Source: UBA2330 sp049293015
GTDB taxonomy: Bacteria; Bacteroidota; Ignavibacteria; Tepidaquicellales; Tepidaquicellaceae
Length of the DNA: 64,000 nt
Direction: 5' to 3'
Assembly (NCBI GenBank): GCA_049293015.1
Contig: JBATSB010000063.1
Location: 39,803 to 103,802 of the forward strand
The notes below the pieces were generated by a model. The model was not told the DNA's origin, searched no databases, and was given only the letters and a program-made list of their open reading frames with translations. How positions within the stretch are numbered: the stretch's first letter is position 1; each line of letters begins with the position of its first letter. Shown one piece after another: positions 63,881 through 64,000 of this stretch. A program made the translations under genes and the position numbers.

Positions 63881-63938
63881 CTGTCCAAAACATTTTTAAA
63901 AAGGCAATAAAGTTTTAAAATACTTCTGTTTTGGACAG
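63881..63938. repeat. Inverted repeat CTGTCCAAAAC, possible insertion-sequence end
   Basis: A perfect 11-bp inverted repeat, CTGTCCAAAAC (63881-63891) and GTTTTGGACAG (63928-63938), has a 36-bp AT-rich loop. It is near the right edge with no gene in the remaining window. It could be a transposon end or a regulatory hairpin. Confidence 0.6.
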
Positions 63939-64000
63939 ATTATTTTTATTTTTTAAAACTACCTCTTGCTAATTTTATTTTGCAAATAGCATTTCTTGTT

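Overview
The window is AT-rich DNA from a Gram-negative member of the FCB group, most likely Ignavibacteria or a close relative in Bacteroidota/Chlorobiota. Four complete secreted proteins end in a type IX secretion (T9SS) sorting domain that begins with the NYPNPFNP motif common in Ignavibacteria. There are also two TonB-dependent receptors, a TonB protein, several lipoproteins, and mostly genes without a Shine-Dalgarno site. I recognised no rRNA, tRNA, CRISPR array or intact transposase gene.

Layout. 1-6.8 kb (minus): a cut-off secreted BNR-repeat protein, a TonB-dependent receptor, and two tandem copies of an outer-membrane-protein plus DUF4136-lipoprotein pair. 7.6-14.7 kb (plus): two periplasmic parvulin-type foldases, a large inner-membrane protein with a VWA-like motif, and a T9SS-exported Ycf48-like protein. 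14.8-15.1 kb: a MITE-like element. 15.2-25.5 kb (minus): a periplasmic helical-repeat protein, a carboxypeptidase-regulatory TonB receptor, pterin carbinolamine dehydratase, a winged-helix regulator with a membrane partner, isocitrate dehydrogenase, a POT peptide transporter, and an envelope/repair cluster (GT9, endonuclease III, WecB). 25.7-30.2 kb: TonB, RidA, an alpha/beta hydrolase, a DUF3829 lipoprotein and a DUF433/DUF5615 toxin-antitoxin pair.

30.3-52.1 kb (minus) is the most remarkable part. It is an 18.5 kb same-strand run of signalling genes with gaps mostly below 25 bp. In transcription order it holds a 3452-residue histidine kinase with 16 tandem sensor-like modules, a TPR histidine kinase, a FIST sensor, a FIST remnant, two more soluble kinases, a Bro-N gene beside a histidine-kinase stub, a stand-alone receiver, and a receiver-nucleotidyl cyclase. 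Just upstream on the same strand is a separate cyclase-like/NTPase/TPR protein. The four kinases share almost the same catalytic core, so many inputs probably converge on two receivers, one of which carries a cyclase output domain.

52.4-64 kb: an Ntn-type amide hydrolase, a reprolysin-like metalloprotease, a fasciclin lipoprotein, a RelE-type toxin-antitoxin pair, an SDR epimerase, a subtilase, a beta-propeller-like secreted protein and a sulfotransferase. Intergenic regions carry several different REP-like palindromic repeat families.
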